DNA of 64,000 nt from Planctomycetia bacterium (GTDB taxonomy: Bacteria; Planctomycetota; Planctomycetia; Pirellulales; Thermoguttaceae), in the NCBI GenBank assembly GCA_030527015.1, contig JAUNBR010000001.1, positions 1 to 64,000 on the forward strand, written 5' to 3'. The notes below the pieces were generated by a model, which searched no databases, was not told the origin of the DNA, and saw only the letters and a program-made list of their open reading frames with translations. Below are positions 18,330-28,302 of this stretch, one piece after another. A program made the position numbers and the translations under genes. How positions within the stretch are numbered: the first letter of the stretch is position 1; every line of letters starts with the position of its first letter.

Positions 18330-19907
18330 ATGCCAAAACGTCACATATATTTACTTTTCATTATTATTTTTGTGTCCCTTCTGTGTTATTTTCATTCGGA
18401 TCGGTATACCCATTCTTTGGATTATCTGATGCGGATGCTGGAAACACGGGCATTAGATCCGGTGTATAAACGTGATCTTTTTGACGGTGCATTAAGTGGA
18501 ATGCTGAATACACTGGATGATAATTCTAGTTATTTTTTGCCGAAATTATATAAGGAAATCGACGAATCACTCCGCCAGGAAATTTCAGGTGGAATCGGAG
18601 CTGTTTTTCAGGTGAATGAAGAGACGGGAAAAGCGGTTATTTCGTTTACTCTTCCGAATACGCCGGCCAGGGAAGCCGGGCTGATGCCGGGTGATGAAAT
18701 CATTCTTGTGGGTGATATGAAAGTGGAAGGATTATCGCAAAATAAAATACGGGAGCATCTTATCGGAGAAGTGGGAACGCCTGTCGCGCTGGAGATTTTT
18801 CGTCCGTCCACTTCTCAGACGCTTCAATTTTCGGTTATCAGAAGTCGGATTCGTCTGGAAACTGTGGAAGGGTTAAAACGGTCGAAAACCGGCACGTGGG
18901 AATTCTTTCTTCCTCCTTTCTCTGAGGAAGATATAAAGACGGTGCTGGTTCGTGGGAAAGAGAAGGCCGAGGTTTCCCAAGAGGCGGTGATTTCTGGTGA
19001 GGGCCGAGATTTATCTGAAAAGTTTTTGGCGCAGCGAAAAATTGCGTATGTTCGGGTCACTTCTTTTGGAGAGCATACTGCGGAAGAGTTAAAAAATACA
19101 TTATTAATGCTTCAAAAACGTGGAATGGAAGGTCTGATTTTAGATTTACGGGATAATTATGGAGGGCTTTTGGATGCGGCGAATAATGTATGTGATCTTT
19201 TCTTGGAAAAAGGAGAAATAATTGTCACCACGCGTGGGCGAAATCAGCAGATTCTAAAAGAGGTTCGCGCGTCGGGGCGGAAGGTTTTCGATTCAAGAAT
19301 CCCGATGGCCGTTCTTATAAATGGTAATAGTGCCAGTGCGAGTGAAATTGTGGCTGCCTGTTTACAGGATCATTCTCGTGAAGGAAAACTGAATGTGGTA
19401 TGTGTGGGTGTTCGTTCTTTTGGAAAGGGGACGGTGCAGGAATTAATAGCGCTGGGGCCATTACCGGACGATCATCGTGTCGTGCGGGAAAATATGGAAG
19501 GTACAGAAGAATTCTCCACACAGTCGTGGGAAGGATGGCACCGATTATGGAAAGCGTCACCACGTGCGGCGATTCGGATTACTGTCGCCAGTTATTGGCG
19601 CCCCAGCGGTAAAAATATTCATCGTTTTCGTCGTGGCGAGGAAATCGCTGGCGAGGATGAAGACTGGGGAGTTTTGCCTGATGATGGAATGGAAGTCGAT
19701 TTTCCCCGGACGGCACGTGGAAAAGTTTTGTCTTCTTTTTCTAAAAAATATGAGGAATTCTTTTCGAAATGTTATTATGGAACACTGACGCCGGAGGAAC
19801 TGAAGAATATTTATAAAATAGATCCGCAGCTTAAAAAGGCGGTGTGGTGGGAATACGAGAACATTTCACCCCGGAAGGAACCGTCGTCTGACGAGAAAAT
19901 TTTGTAA
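18330..19907 (+). CDS. S41 C-terminal processing peptidase (CtpA/Prc-like) with PDZ domain
   Basis: About 525 residues: one N-terminal membrane anchor (IYLLFIIIFVSLLCYF), a PDZ domain (about 90-175, with SGGIGAVFQV and AGLMPGDEIILVGDMKVEGL), then the S41 protease core. The catalytic Ser sits in NGNSASASEIVA and the Lys in GVRSFGKGTVQE, both intact. It would act in the periplasm. The start is uncertain: the frame allows a TTG at 18294, but the ATG at 18330 places the basic PKR directly before the membrane segment. An insertion of about 40 residues follows the PDZ domain compared with short Ctp proteins. Confidence 0.9.
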   Translation: MPKRHIYLLFIIIFVSLLCYFHSDRYTHSLDYLMRMLETRALDPVYKRDLFDGALSGMLNTLDDNSSYFLPKLYKEIDESLRQEISGGIGAVFQVNEETGKAVISFTLPNTPAREAGLMPGDEIILVGDMKVEGLSQNKIREHLIGEVGTPVALEIFRPSTSQTLQFSVIRSRIRLETVEGLKRSKTGTWEFFLPPFSEEDIKTVLVRGKEKAEVSQEAVISGEGRDLSEKFLAQRKIAYVRVTSFGEHTAEELKNTLLMLQKRGMEGLILDLRDNYGGLLDAANNVCDLFLEKGEIIVTTRGRNQQILKEVRASGRKVFDSRIPMAVLINGNSASASEIVAACLQDHSREGKLNVVCVGVRSFGKGTVQELIALGPLPDDHRVVRENMEGTEEFSTQSWEGWHRLWKASPRAAIRITVASYWRPSGKNIHRFRRGEEIAGEDEDWGVLPDDGMEVDFPRTARGKVLSSFSKKYEEFFSKCYYGTLTPEELKNIYKIDPQLKKAVWWEYENISPRKEPSSDEKIL

Positions 19908-19964
19908 TAGATGTGACCGGAGATGAAAAATATGGGGGGCTGTTTTTTGTCGGAGAAATGTTTT

Positions 19965-20276
19965 TATATCCGATACACTATAAAATTCCGCTTCCCCGGC
20001 ATTTTGCTTCGCATAAAATGCCTGCTTTCAGAGCCGCACAAAACGGAAATTTAATGTGGCGCCAGGATATATCCGATACACTATAAAATTCCGCTTCCTC
20101 GGCATTTTACTTCGCTGAAAATACCTGGCTTTCAGAGCCGCACAAAACGGAAATTTAAAGTGGCGCCAGGATATATCCGATACACTATAAAATTCCGCTT
20201 CCCCGGCATTTTACTTCGCTGAAAATACCTGGTTTTCAGAGCCGCACAAAACGGAAATTTAATGTGGAACCAGGAT
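19965..20276 (+). repeat. Three TA-MITE copies in direct tandem
   Basis: Unit starts at 19965, 20068 and 20172 (103, 104 and 105 bp), all TATATCCGATACAC type, sharing TATA or GGATA at junctions. Nearly identical to each other. Confidence 0.93.
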
Positions 20277-20325
20277 AAGTAAAGCAAAAAGGCAGAAGCG
20301 AAATTTTGTAGAGTATCGGATATAT
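20277..20325 (-). repeat. Right half of an older TA-MITE
   Basis: AGTAAAGC to TATCGGATATA; its left half seems to lie just before 19965, so the tandem array is nested in it. Confidence 0.7.
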
Positions 20326-20388
20326 GACGTGCCGAGGAAATAATACGTGCTGAGGTATAAGAAAGATTAAAATATCAGGAAGAAAATT

Positions 20389-21171
20389 GTGGAAAAAAAA
20401 GAATTAAATTTATGTAAAATGGACAGAGAAAAGATACCAGCGATTATTCTTGCGGCGGGGAAGGGAACCCGGATGAGGAGTGCTCTTCCGAAGGTTTTAA
20501 CGCCGCTGGGTGATAGGCCGATGATTATGTATGTTTTGGAAGCTCTTCATAAAGCGGGTGTTTCCAGGCGAATTTTAATTGTAGGGTATCAGGCCGAACG
20601 AGTACAGGAGGCATTATGTGCTCAGACGGATCTTGAGTATGTCTTTCAGAACGAGCAGAAAGGTACGGGGCACGCGGTGTCCATGTGTCGTCAGATTCTT
20701 CAGGAATATATCGCTGCCGGAGATGGTCCTGTGATGATCGTGGCGGGAGATGCTCCTCTGATACAGGCAGAAACGCTCCGTATTATGCTGGATAATTGGA
20801 TGCAAGAACCGGCAGCGTGTCTTATAGGAACTATTTTTGTTGAAAATCCCACGGGCATGGGGCGAATTTTACGGAATGCAGAAGGAGACTTTATCGGAAT
20901 CGTTGAGGAAAAGGATGCGTTACCGCAGGAGAAAGAGATTCGAGAAGTGAATCAGAGCTATTATCTTTTTCGTGCATCGGATCTGCTGGATGCACTGGAA
21001 AAACTGCGGCCAGATAATGCTCAGAATGAATATTATCTTACCGACTGTCCGAGAATTTTACATAAGGAAGGAAAGACGGTTCGGGCACTTCCTGTTTTGC
21101 GGCCAGTGGAGGCGGTATCTGTAAATACTCCCGAAGAACTGGTGATCGCGGAGGAACTGTTAAAAAAATGA
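20389..21171 (+). CDS. GlmU-like UDP-N-acetylglucosamine pyrophosphorylase domain
   Basis: A 260-residue nucleotidyltransferase with the signature LAAGKGTRMRSALPKVLTPL, GDAPLI at the metal site and AVSVNTPEEL near the end, as in the N-terminal half of GlmU. It would form UDP-GlcNAc from UTP and GlcNAc-1-phosphate in peptidoglycan precursor synthesis. The left-handed beta-helix acetyltransferase half of bifunctional GlmU (normally to about 450 residues) is missing, so acetylation must be done elsewhere. GTG start with AGGA 8 nt upstream. The stop overlaps the miaA start (ATGA). Confidence 0.85.
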   Translation: MEKKELNLCKMDREKIPAIILAAGKGTRMRSALPKVLTPLGDRPMIMYVLEALHKAGVSRRILIVGYQAERVQEALCAQTDLEYVFQNEQKGTGHAVSMCRQILQEYIAAGDGPVMIVAGDAPLIQAETLRIMLDNWMQEPAACLIGTIFVENPTGMGRILRNAEGDFIGIVEEKDALPQEKEIREVNQSYYLFRASDLLDALEKLRPDNAQNEYYLTDCPRILHKEGKTVRALPVLRPVEAVSVNTPEELVIAEELLKK

Positions 21172-22139
21172 CGGAAGAGAGCGTTATTTCCATGACTGAT
21201 TTTTTTGCGAAAAATTGTCTGTTTATAACGGGTCCCACCGCCAGTGGAAAAACGTCTGTCGCTATTTCTTTTGCTCAAAAAATAGACGCGGAGATTCTTT
21301 CGCTGGATTCCATGGCCATATACAGGGAAATGAATATCGGCACCGCGAAACCCAGTGCTGGGCAGCTGCAGATGGTACCGCATCATCTTTTGGATATAAT
21401 TCCACCCACGGAAGATTTTAGTGTGGCTCAGTATGTAAAGGCGGCGCGTACGGCGGCGGAAGATATATTAAATCGTGGAAAAAGACCTCTTTTCGTGGGA
21501 GGGACGCCGCTTTATATAAAGGCGCTGCTGCGCGGAATTTTTGAGGGGCCGCCAGCGAATGCTGAAATTCGTCAGACGTTACAGATGGAAGCAAAAATAG
21601 CCGCGGAAAATGGGGATTTTCTTTATCTGCACCGTTTATTGCAGGAGGTGGATCGTCAGACGGCGGCCAGGCTTCATCCGAATGACGAGAAACGGCTGGT
21701 GCGTGCGCTGGAAGTATATCGGCTGACGGGGAAACCGATCTGTGAGTTTCAGACGCAGTTTCAAATTTTGCCTTCAGAAAAGTCTCGGGCGACAGTCTGG
21801 ACGTTAGACTGGCCGCGTGAAGAATTACATCAGAGAATTCAGCACCGAGTGGATCTGATGTTTTCCGCTGGACTGGTGAAAGAGGTGGAAGCGTTACTGG
21901 AAAAATATCAGACCCTGAGCCGAACTGCGTCCCAGGCGGTGGGATACCGAGAAGTGATCGCGTTTTTGAAAGCACAGAATACGGAAATACCCATTCCTCT
22001 GAATCATGTCGTGGAAGAGGTGAAAGCACATTCCCGTCAGTTGGCGCGCCGACAGTGTACGTGGTTTCGCAGTCTGCCAGAATGTAAACATGTCTCTCTG
22101 GCAGAATTCCAAAAAGAAATGAAACTTGAAGTGGAATAA
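21168..22139 (+). CDS. miaA: tRNA dimethylallyltransferase
   Basis: A 323-residue MiaA, which isopentenylates A37 of tRNAs reading UNN codons. The P-loop GPTASGKTSVA is at about residue 22; SLDSMAIYREMNIGTAKPS carries the catalytic Asp and substrate-binding residues; FVGGTPLYIKALLRG and the C-terminal SQAVGYREV and RQLARRQCTWFR complete the family pattern. It overlaps the GlmU-like gene by 4 bp (ATGA), so translation is coupled. No hfq follows. Confidence 0.96.
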   Translation: MTEESVISMTDFFAKNCLFITGPTASGKTSVAISFAQKIDAEILSLDSMAIYREMNIGTAKPSAGQLQMVPHHLLDIIPPTEDFSVAQYVKAARTAAEDILNRGKRPLFVGGTPLYIKALLRGIFEGPPANAEIRQTLQMEAKIAAENGDFLYLHRLLQEVDRQTAARLHPNDEKRLVRALEVYRLTGKPICEFQTQFQILPSEKSRATVWTLDWPREELHQRIQHRVDLMFSAGLVKEVEALLEKYQTLSRTASQAVGYREVIAFLKAQNTEIPIPLNHVVEEVKAHSRQLARRQCTWFRSLPECKHVSLAEFQKEMKLEVE

Positions 22140-22153
22140 GTGCCTGAAATTTT

Positions 22154-22255
22154 TATACTGGTTCCACCTTAAATTTCCATTTTGTGCGGCTCTGAAAGTC
22201 AGGCATTTTCAGCGAAATGCTGGAGAAGCGAAAATTTTATAGTGTATCGGGTATA
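22154..22255 (-). mobile_element. TA-MITE after miaA
   Basis: Starts 15 bp past the stop; short deletion in the loop removes GCAAA. Confidence 0.88.
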
Positions 22256-22279
22256 ATAAGTAAAAAACAGACATGTTCT

Positions 22280-22387
22280 TATATTATGCTTTTCCATTAA
22301 GTTTCCGTTTTGTGTGATTCTGAAAACAGGCATTTTTAGTGAAGTGAAAATACCGTGGAAGCGGAAATTTATGGTGTATCGGAAATA
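22280..22387 (-). mobile_element. TA-MITE ending 12 bp before ybeY
   Basis: Complete older copy, same orientation as the previous one. Confidence 0.83.
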
Positions 22388-22399
22388 AAAAGTTTAAAA

Positions 22400-22894
22400 A
22401 TGAAAAAATATAGATATAAAATATCGGTCGCGGATGAGCAGACACGAGTGTCACTGGATCACGAAAAAATACATGCTGCGGTCAGCGTGGTACTTAAAAA
22501 GCAGGAGATTCCTTCGGCTGAAATTAGTGTCGCGCTGGTGGATGATGAAACCATTCATGCCATAAATCAAGAATTTTTGGAACATGATTATCCGACGGAT
22601 GTAATTAGTTTTCCGTTAAATGATCCTTCGGAGGATTCAGGCTGTCTGGAAGGTGAAATCGTCGTCAGTACGGATACTGCTTTCAGAGATGCACATCATC
22701 TGGCCTTTCATGGGTGGACTGTTCAGGAGGAATGCTATTTATATATTATTCATGGTGCATTACATTTAGCAGGATATGATGATCATGCGCAAGAGGACTT
22801 ACGTTTAATGCGGGCAGCGGAAATCGAATGTTTAAAAGAAATCGGAATTCAGGTGCCAGAAGGGCTGCATGATCGTGATGGAGAAATCGATTAA
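22400..22894 (+). CDS. ybeY: Endoribonuclease YbeY / rRNA maturation factor
   Basis: A 164-residue YbeY with the zinc-binding motif HGALHLAGYDDH (H-G-x-L-H-x-x-G-Y-D-H type) near residue 125 and DVISFPL in the centre. It acts in 16S rRNA maturation and ribosome quality control. The frame is open upstream to 22355, but that part is TA-MITE sequence, so the ATG at 22400 is used even though no good Shine-Dalgarno site is visible. Two elements in a row (22154-22387) lie between miaA and this gene. Confidence 0.9.
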   Translation: MKKYRYKISVADEQTRVSLDHEKIHAAVSVVLKKQEIPSAEISVALVDDETIHAINQEFLEHDYPTDVISFPLNDPSEDSGCLEGEIVVSTDTAFRDAHHLAFHGWTVQEECYLYIIHGALHLAGYDDHAQEDLRLMRAAEIECLKEIGIQVPEGLHDRDGEID

Positions 22895-23049
22895 AAAGAT
22901 ATGTGATGTTCAAAAAACGATAAATTCTCGCTTCCCTGGTTTTTGGTTTTCTTCCAGCTGGAAGCAGACGGACAGAAAAGCCTGCTTTATGGCCGTATAA
23001 TCTGTCAGCAGAAATGGGATGGGGCGGAGAATAAATTTTGAACCCGATG

Positions 23050-23153
23050 CATACGGGGTTCACTTTAAATTTCCGTTTTGTGCGGCTCTAAAAGCATCAT
23101 TTTCAGCGAAGCAAAATGCCGAGAAAGCGAAATTTTATAGTGTATCGGGTATA
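23050..23153 (-). mobile_element. TA-MITE after ybeY
   Basis: Complete; left end mutated. A further very eroded plus-oriented copy covers about 22915-23000. Confidence 0.82.
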
Positions 23154-23239
23154 TGATTTATCGCTTCCCTACTGGCTGGCCTAAAATGCCTGTGCCCGGA
23201 GTCACATAAGACGGAAATTTAAAGTGCAGCAGACATAAG
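23151..23239 (+). repeat. Degenerate TA-MITE next to previous copy
   Basis: Keeps AAATGCCTG and ACGGAAATTTAAAGTG; lacks part of the left end. Confidence 0.65.
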
Positions 23240-23732
23240 CCGGCACCAGAATTAGGTTCTCGACAAATTTTATGATTTTTGAGAGGGAATATTTTGATGT
23301 GTGAAAAAGTGTAGTCTGTCAAAATGTAAAGGGAAAGTCGGAAAGAGTAAAAATATAAAAATATTAGCACGAAATCAAACAAAAAACATAAAGAGTATTT
23401 AGGGAACTGGGCGAGAAATGAAACATAAATCGATTTTATGTTTTTTAACATGCATTTATTAAAATTTTTGTGAAAAATATTTAAAATATGGTAAATCTGT
23501 AAAAAAAACAGTTGACGCTGGAAGAAATTAAAATTAAACTATAAATAATAGAAGGTTAAGGAATATCTTATTAATTTAGTGTTTTGTATCATTCCATAAT
23601 AAATTTTCTTTTGTTTTTTGATATTTTTTAATTTGTCGGACAAGAACCGATTTTTTAAAAATGTGAAAAAGATGATTGGAAAATTTAGGTGGTGATGGTG
23701 TAAGTAAAAAATAACAGAGGTGGGAAGGTATT
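23240..23732. other. AT-rich leader region of the pilM-like operon
   Basis: About 490 bp without gene or element, unusual in this window. Probably a promoter and leader region; the only candidate signal is at 23512. Confidence 0.4.
23512..23540 (+). promoter_or_regulatory. Weak promoter candidate upstream of the pilM-like operon
   Basis: TTGACG followed after 17 bp by TAAACT, with TATAAAT a few bases further. It lies 190 bp before the pilM-like ATG in an element-free AT-rich stretch. Confidence 0.3.
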
Positions 23733-26024
23733 ATGTCACGAAGTAACGCAGTGTGGGGAATTGATGTAGGAAACTGCGCATTAAAAGCATTACGCTGTTA
23801 TGTGGATGATCAGGATCCGACGAAGATTATCGCGGACGCGAGTGATTATATCGAATATCCCATGATTCTGACACAGTCAGGTGCGAATCCTGAGGAGCTG
23901 ATTCAAGAAGCACTGAAGCAGTTTTTGTCCAGGAATAGTATTCGTGGGGACAAAGTTTTTGTTTCTGTGGCTGGGCAAAATGGTCTTGTGCGTTTTATTA
24001 AGTTACCGCCGATTGAGCCCAAAAAGATACCGGATATTGTGCGTTATGAGGCGAAGCAGCAAATTCCGTTCGATCTGAATGATGTCGTCTGGAGTTATCA
24101 GCGATTAGGAAAAGATACGGAGGAAGGTGGAATTCCGCTGGAAATCGAAATCGGGCTTTTCGCCATGAAGCGCGAACAGGCATTTCACATACTGGATCCA
24201 TATGAGGATATCGGGATTCCGGTGGATGGGCTTCAGCTGTCACCGTTAGCGTTATATAATTATTTATTGTCGGATGAGTTGCGGAATTTACCGTCTGTGG
24301 AGGATTATGATCCAGAGAATCCACCACCGTATGTGGTTTTACTGTCCATGGGGACGGACGCGACGGATTTAATTTTGACGAATGGTTTCCGTGTCTGGCA
24401 GCGTAATCTTCCGATCGGAGGCAGTCATTTTACGAAAGCACTGACGAAGGAGCTGAAACTGACGTTCGCGAAAGCGGATCATCTGAAGCGGAATCTGACG
24501 TCCAGCCAGGATCGTGTGGCGGTGCTGAAAGCCATGCAGCCGGTGTTTAATAATCTTCAGAATGAAATCCAGCGTTCTTTGGGATTTTATTCTAATATGG
24601 ATCGGAATGCGCAGTATGAGCGTGTAATCGCCATGGGAAATGCGATGAAGCTGACGGGTTTAACGACGTATCTTTCCCAGAATCTTGGCGTTCAGGTAAA
24701 GTTGGCCACGGCGTATCCGGGTTTAGATCTGACCCAGCTTTTAGATACGTCGACGCTTGCGGAGAACATGCCGACTTATGGTGTGTGTTATGGTCTGTGT
24801 CTTCAGGGGTTAAAACGTGCGGCGGTACAGACTAATTTATTACCACCTGAAATTTCACGGGCACGAATTATAAAAGAGAAAAAGCCTTGGGCGGTGGCTG
24901 CGCTGGCTTTAGTGATGCTCGGAGCGACGATCAGTTATGGTGCGCATATTTCGGCGGGCCGATCGGTGGATGAGGATACTTGGCGGCGTTATGAGAGTGA
25001 AGCGTCTGCGGTTTCCTCAGAATCAGATACTTTTAAGAAGGAGCTGGAAGAGGTGGAGTCTCGGCTGGAGTCTGCGCGGGTCGTGGGGAGTCATCTGGTG
25101 GAGAATGCGGAGCGTCGTCTGTTATGGCTGGAATTATTGCGTGGTATTAACGAATGTTGTCCGACCAGTGGAAAACAGACGGTGGATGAGATGCCCACGT
25201 CTGTTTCGGTTCAGAATCGTCCGGAGCTGCATATTTTAAATATAGAATCACAGCGACTGACGGCAGAGCTGAAGAATGCCTGGATGGAGCGTACGGCCAG
25301 ATGGCGTCCGAAATCGCAGGGAGGGCAGGCGACGGAAGATGGAGAGGTGGATCCCTCGGCCGCTTCCAGTGTTTCGGAGCCGACTTCAGATTCTGCTGAG
25401 GAGGGAGACGCGTCCACTTCTGAAGAAGGAGGTGAAGTATGGCTTATCGCCATTTCTGGATACCATTATCATAATGGGCAAAATCTCCCGAAAGGTGAGG
25501 GTGCGAGTTATGTGCGTGAAACGCTGATAAAAAATATTTTAGAAAAAGAATTTTATCTTCCGCGGGCAGTAACCCTTACGACAGAACTGGGGACGGAGGT
25601 TCCGGCAGTGGATGGTAATGTGGCAGAAGAAACGGCGGGTGGTGTGCCTGGTGCGTCGGTTCCGAATGTGGATGGGGATCTTACGCGTGAGTTGGTAACC
25701 ATGGCGGATCTGGGGGTTTCGGCACCAGTTTTAGTGAACCCGGGGAGAATTGACCGAAATGTCGTTTTACGGAATTTAAGTATTCAGAGACGTGATTCGG
25801 AAACTGAGGAAGGGTATCTGGAGCCCACGGAAGGAACGGATGCGGAGGCAGAATCTGCGGAATCGGAAGAGGATGGAATTCTTGTTTCCCGATTTAATTT
25901 TACAGTTCATTTTTTGTGGGAGCCTAAAACTCCGGCCCAGCGTGAAGCCATTCGACTGGCCAAAGAAGCTGCAGCTCGAGAAGCGGCAGAAGCGGAAAGT
26001 GAAGAAGAACTTTCGGAAGAATAA
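23733..26024 (+). CDS. pilM: PilM-like actin-fold protein fused to a PilN-like membrane domain
   Basis: A 763-residue protein. Residues 1-370 are PilM-like: VWGIDVGNCALKAL is the phosphate-1 motif, and VRYEAKQQIPFDLNDVVWSY matches the conserved PilM segment. A membrane helix at about 383-405 (WAVAALALVMLGATISYGAH) is followed by a coiled coil and a periplasmic part with acidic Ser/Glu linkers (about 545-570 and 680-720), which looks like a PilN-type domain. PilM is normally a separate cytoplasmic protein of about 350 residues, so this is a fusion. AGAGGTGGGAAGG precedes the ATG. It heads a three-gene set with 26409 and 28629. Confidence 0.85.
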   Translation: MSRSNAVWGIDVGNCALKALRCYVDDQDPTKIIADASDYIEYPMILTQSGANPEELIQEALKQFLSRNSIRGDKVFVSVAGQNGLVRFIKLPPIEPKKIPDIVRYEAKQQIPFDLNDVVWSYQRLGKDTEEGGIPLEIEIGLFAMKREQAFHILDPYEDIGIPVDGLQLSPLALYNYLLSDELRNLPSVEDYDPENPPPYVVLLSMGTDATDLILTNGFRVWQRNLPIGGSHFTKALTKELKLTFAKADHLKRNLTSSQDRVAVLKAMQPVFNNLQNEIQRSLGFYSNMDRNAQYERVIAMGNAMKLTGLTTYLSQNLGVQVKLATAYPGLDLTQLLDTSTLAENMPTYGVCYGLCLQGLKRAAVQTNLLPPEISRARIIKEKKPWAVAALALVMLGATISYGAHISAGRSVDEDTWRRYESEASAVSSESDTFKKELEEVESRLESARVVGSHLVENAERRLLWLELLRGINECCPTSGKQTVDEMPTSVSVQNRPELHILNIESQRLTAELKNAWMERTARWRPKSQGGQATEDGEVDPSAASSVSEPTSDSAEEGDASTSEEGGEVWLIAISGYHYHNGQNLPKGEGASYVRETLIKNILEKEFYLPRAVTLTTELGTEVPAVDGNVAEETAGGVPGASVPNVDGDLTRELVTMADLGVSAPVLVNPGRIDRNVVLRNLSIQRRDSETEEGYLEPTEGTDAEAESAESEEDGILVSRFNFTVHFLWEPKTPAQREAIRLAKEAAAREAAEAESEEELSEE

Positions 26025-26027
26025 TTT

Positions 26028-26125
26028 TATATCCGTTACGCTATAAATTTCCGCTTCCCAGGTATTTTGTTTCGCTGAAAAAGCGTGTTTCAGAGCCGAA
26101 TAAAACGGAAATTTAAAGAAGAGAT
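26028..26125 (+). mobile_element. TA-MITE directly after the pilM-like stop
   Basis: Starts 4 bp past the stop; right end eroded. Confidence 0.82.
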
Positions 26126-26217
26126 GTGGAATTCCCTTATTTTTAGTGGCCGTTAATTTATTATAACGCGGATGAATTATCGTTTTTCCTTACGGATGTT
26201 TTGTGGTGCAGGATGTT

Positions 26218-26317
26218 AATTTCATTTTAAATTTTCATTTTGTGGCCGCTGGGGATCTGATATAAAACGAAAATTATAAAAAATATAAAAATCGGTATGA
26301 CCGTGTATCGGGCATAA
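26218..26317 (-). repeat. Degenerate TA-MITE
   Basis: Recognisable by TTTTAAATTTTCATTTTGTG and GTGTATCGGGCATA; centre replaced by AT-rich sequence. Confidence 0.55.
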
Positions 26318-26408
26318 AAAATTGTATAAAAATTGTAGCTTGTAAAAAATGGTAGTCACGGGTTAACAGAAATGCGGTTATCGTGTTCTGAGAGCAGGAA
26401 AGAATTAC

Positions 26409-28043
26409 ATGGATCAAATTAAAGTCGCTATTAAAAAAATTCGGAAATTTGGTTTTTGGGTGCTCTTCGGGGTAAGTCTGATCGCTATTTTATTTACATG
26501 GAAGATGGTAACAGGCAGCTTACAAAAGAATCTCGCGGATCGTTCGTCGAAACTGGAAGCTACTTATAAATCCATGCAGGCGATTTCGGCGGAGGCTGAG
26601 CTGGCGAATAAAACGGTCGTGGAGCAGGTGGAAATCGCGGTGAAACGCCAGAGTGAAAATGTCTTGAATGCCTGGAAAAAGCGGTATGATGCTCAGCAGG
26701 AGAAAAATGTTTGGCCTGTGACGGCTGCAAATTTTCGTGATTATTTTAATAATCCTCAAGAGAAAGTTCGTGATGATGGCAGTTATGTTCCGATTCCGGA
26801 TATAGCGCGCGAATATTACATGAATTTTATCTCGGAATATGTGAAGAATTTAAAAGTAAAATATGATATTAAACGTCCCAGAAAGAATCTTACCGGGGCG
26901 GGTGATGTGCGTTCTGCGCAGCGAGAGATGATGGATACAGGTATTTCTTCTTTACGCGAAGAATTTTTAGAGGGAACGGTTTATTGGGATGATCGGAATT
27001 TCTCCGTGTTACAGCACCGACTAACATGGGATAATCCGCCAGAGACACTGGAAATTATTATTGCTCAGGAAGATTTATGGATTTACGAAATGCTTCTTGG
27101 GATTATCCAAAATATTAATGAAGGTCGGACGGATTTTAATGCAGTCATAAAGGAAATTATAGAAATAAATATCGCACAGGATACGGCAGAGAGTTTTGAA
27201 AAAGCGGCGGAAAGAATTGTAGATCAGAAAGCTCTGGAGGATTTTTTGAAACAGTCTGGTCAGGAAGTTTCCAGTGCGTCGTCTTCAGAGGACAGTACGT
27301 CGAGTTCCCTTACAGAAGACACGGGAGAAGTGTTAACGGCCAGGCAAAAACTTGAGCTTAAAGTTTATGATGAACGTTATGTAGATTTGAGCGGGAAGCC
27401 ATTAACGGCGCAGGAATTTAAGGAGTCTCCTCCGTCTGTTGAGTATAAATTGGTTCCGTTTCATCTGAAATTAATTATAAACCAGCGGTATATCGGAGAA
27501 TTGTTGATTTACTGCGCGAATGCCAAGATGCCGATCGAAGTGCGTCAGTTAAGTATTAATCCAGAATTAGGACAAAAGTTTACGTTAACCGCTGAGGAGG
27601 AAGAACAGGTACGTACTCGCCGTCAGTCGGGGTCTCGTCAGAGGGCGTCATCCACAGAAAAGTCGTCACGATCAAATGAAATCGTGATTACGGATGCGCG
27701 CCGAAATTCAGGGCATCTGGCCATTATGGGGCCGGAAGATGTGGAACTGGAAATGTTTGGCATGATTTATGTGTATAATCGTCCGGATATAAAAAAGCTG
27801 ATTTTGTCGGAGGAACAGGAAGAAACTGGCGTGGAGAATTCGGAAGTCGAGGAAACAGAGGAGACAGAAGAAACGGACGTTTCGGAAGAAGAACCGACTT
27901 CTGTAGAGCCGGAAACGGAGCAGGACATTTCTGGTGAAACCACTTCTCCAGAAGAGGAAGAAATGGAAGGTGAAGAAAGGGAAGAAACTTCTGATGAAAA
28001 TGAGGGTGAGCCGCCAGTGGATGAAGAATCTGAATCGGCGTAA
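26409..28043 (+). CDS. Membrane-anchored protein of pilus-assembly-like operon (possible PilO analogue)
   Basis: A 544-residue protein with a basic N-terminus, one membrane helix (about 13-33, FGFWVLFGVSLIAILFTW), a long helical periplasmic part and a highly acidic Glu-rich tail (about residues 465-544). No catalytic motif is seen. The position after the PilM/PilN fusion and the single N-terminal anchor plus coiled coil suggest a PilO-like alignment-complex partner; that is inference from context only. AGGAAAG lies before the ATG. The gap to the previous gene holds two TA-MITE copies. Confidence 0.55.
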   Translation: MDQIKVAIKKIRKFGFWVLFGVSLIAILFTWKMVTGSLQKNLADRSSKLEATYKSMQAISAEAELANKTVVEQVEIAVKRQSENVLNAWKKRYDAQQEKNVWPVTAANFRDYFNNPQEKVRDDGSYVPIPDIAREYYMNFISEYVKNLKVKYDIKRPRKNLTGAGDVRSAQREMMDTGISSLREEFLEGTVYWDDRNFSVLQHRLTWDNPPETLEIIIAQEDLWIYEMLLGIIQNINEGRTDFNAVIKEIIEINIAQDTAESFEKAAERIVDQKALEDFLKQSGQEVSSASSSEDSTSSSLTEDTGEVLTARQKLELKVYDERYVDLSGKPLTAQEFKESPPSVEYKLVPFHLKLIINQRYIGELLIYCANAKMPIEVRQLSINPELGQKFTLTAEEEEQVRTRRQSGSRQRASSTEKSSRSNEIVITDARRNSGHLAIMGPEDVELEMFGMIYVYNRPDIKKLILSEEQEETGVENSEVEETEETEETDVSEEEPTSVEPETEQDISGETTSPEEEEMEGEEREETSDENEGEPPVDEESESA

Positions 28044-28063
28044 GAAGTTTGTTCAGAGTAAGG

Positions 28064-28180
28064 TTTATCCCTGACATTTTATAAATTTTCACTTTTTTTC
28101 GCTGACGGGCAGATATTTTGTTTCACTGAAAAAAGTCGGCGTTTAGAGCGGTACAAAACTTAAATTTAGATGGGAATCTG
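28064..28180 (+). repeat. Degenerate TA-MITE
   Basis: Old copy after the 26409 gene, with TTTATAAATTTTCAC at the left and GGTACAAAACTTAAATTTAG at the right. Confidence 0.6.
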
Positions 28181-28302
28181 CTTTTTAGACGTAAAAATAA
28201 TTTTAGTGAGCGAAAAAGCACTTATTTTTTTTAATTTATGTAAGGTATCTGATATACCTGATGCCACACCTATATAAAGAGAATTTACCTTAAGTTTTCA
28301 TT

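Noticed and set aside
19965-20276. CRISPR array
   Set aside because: The regular 103-105-bp period comes from whole element copies repeated directly; there are no unique spacers between short repeats and no cas genes.
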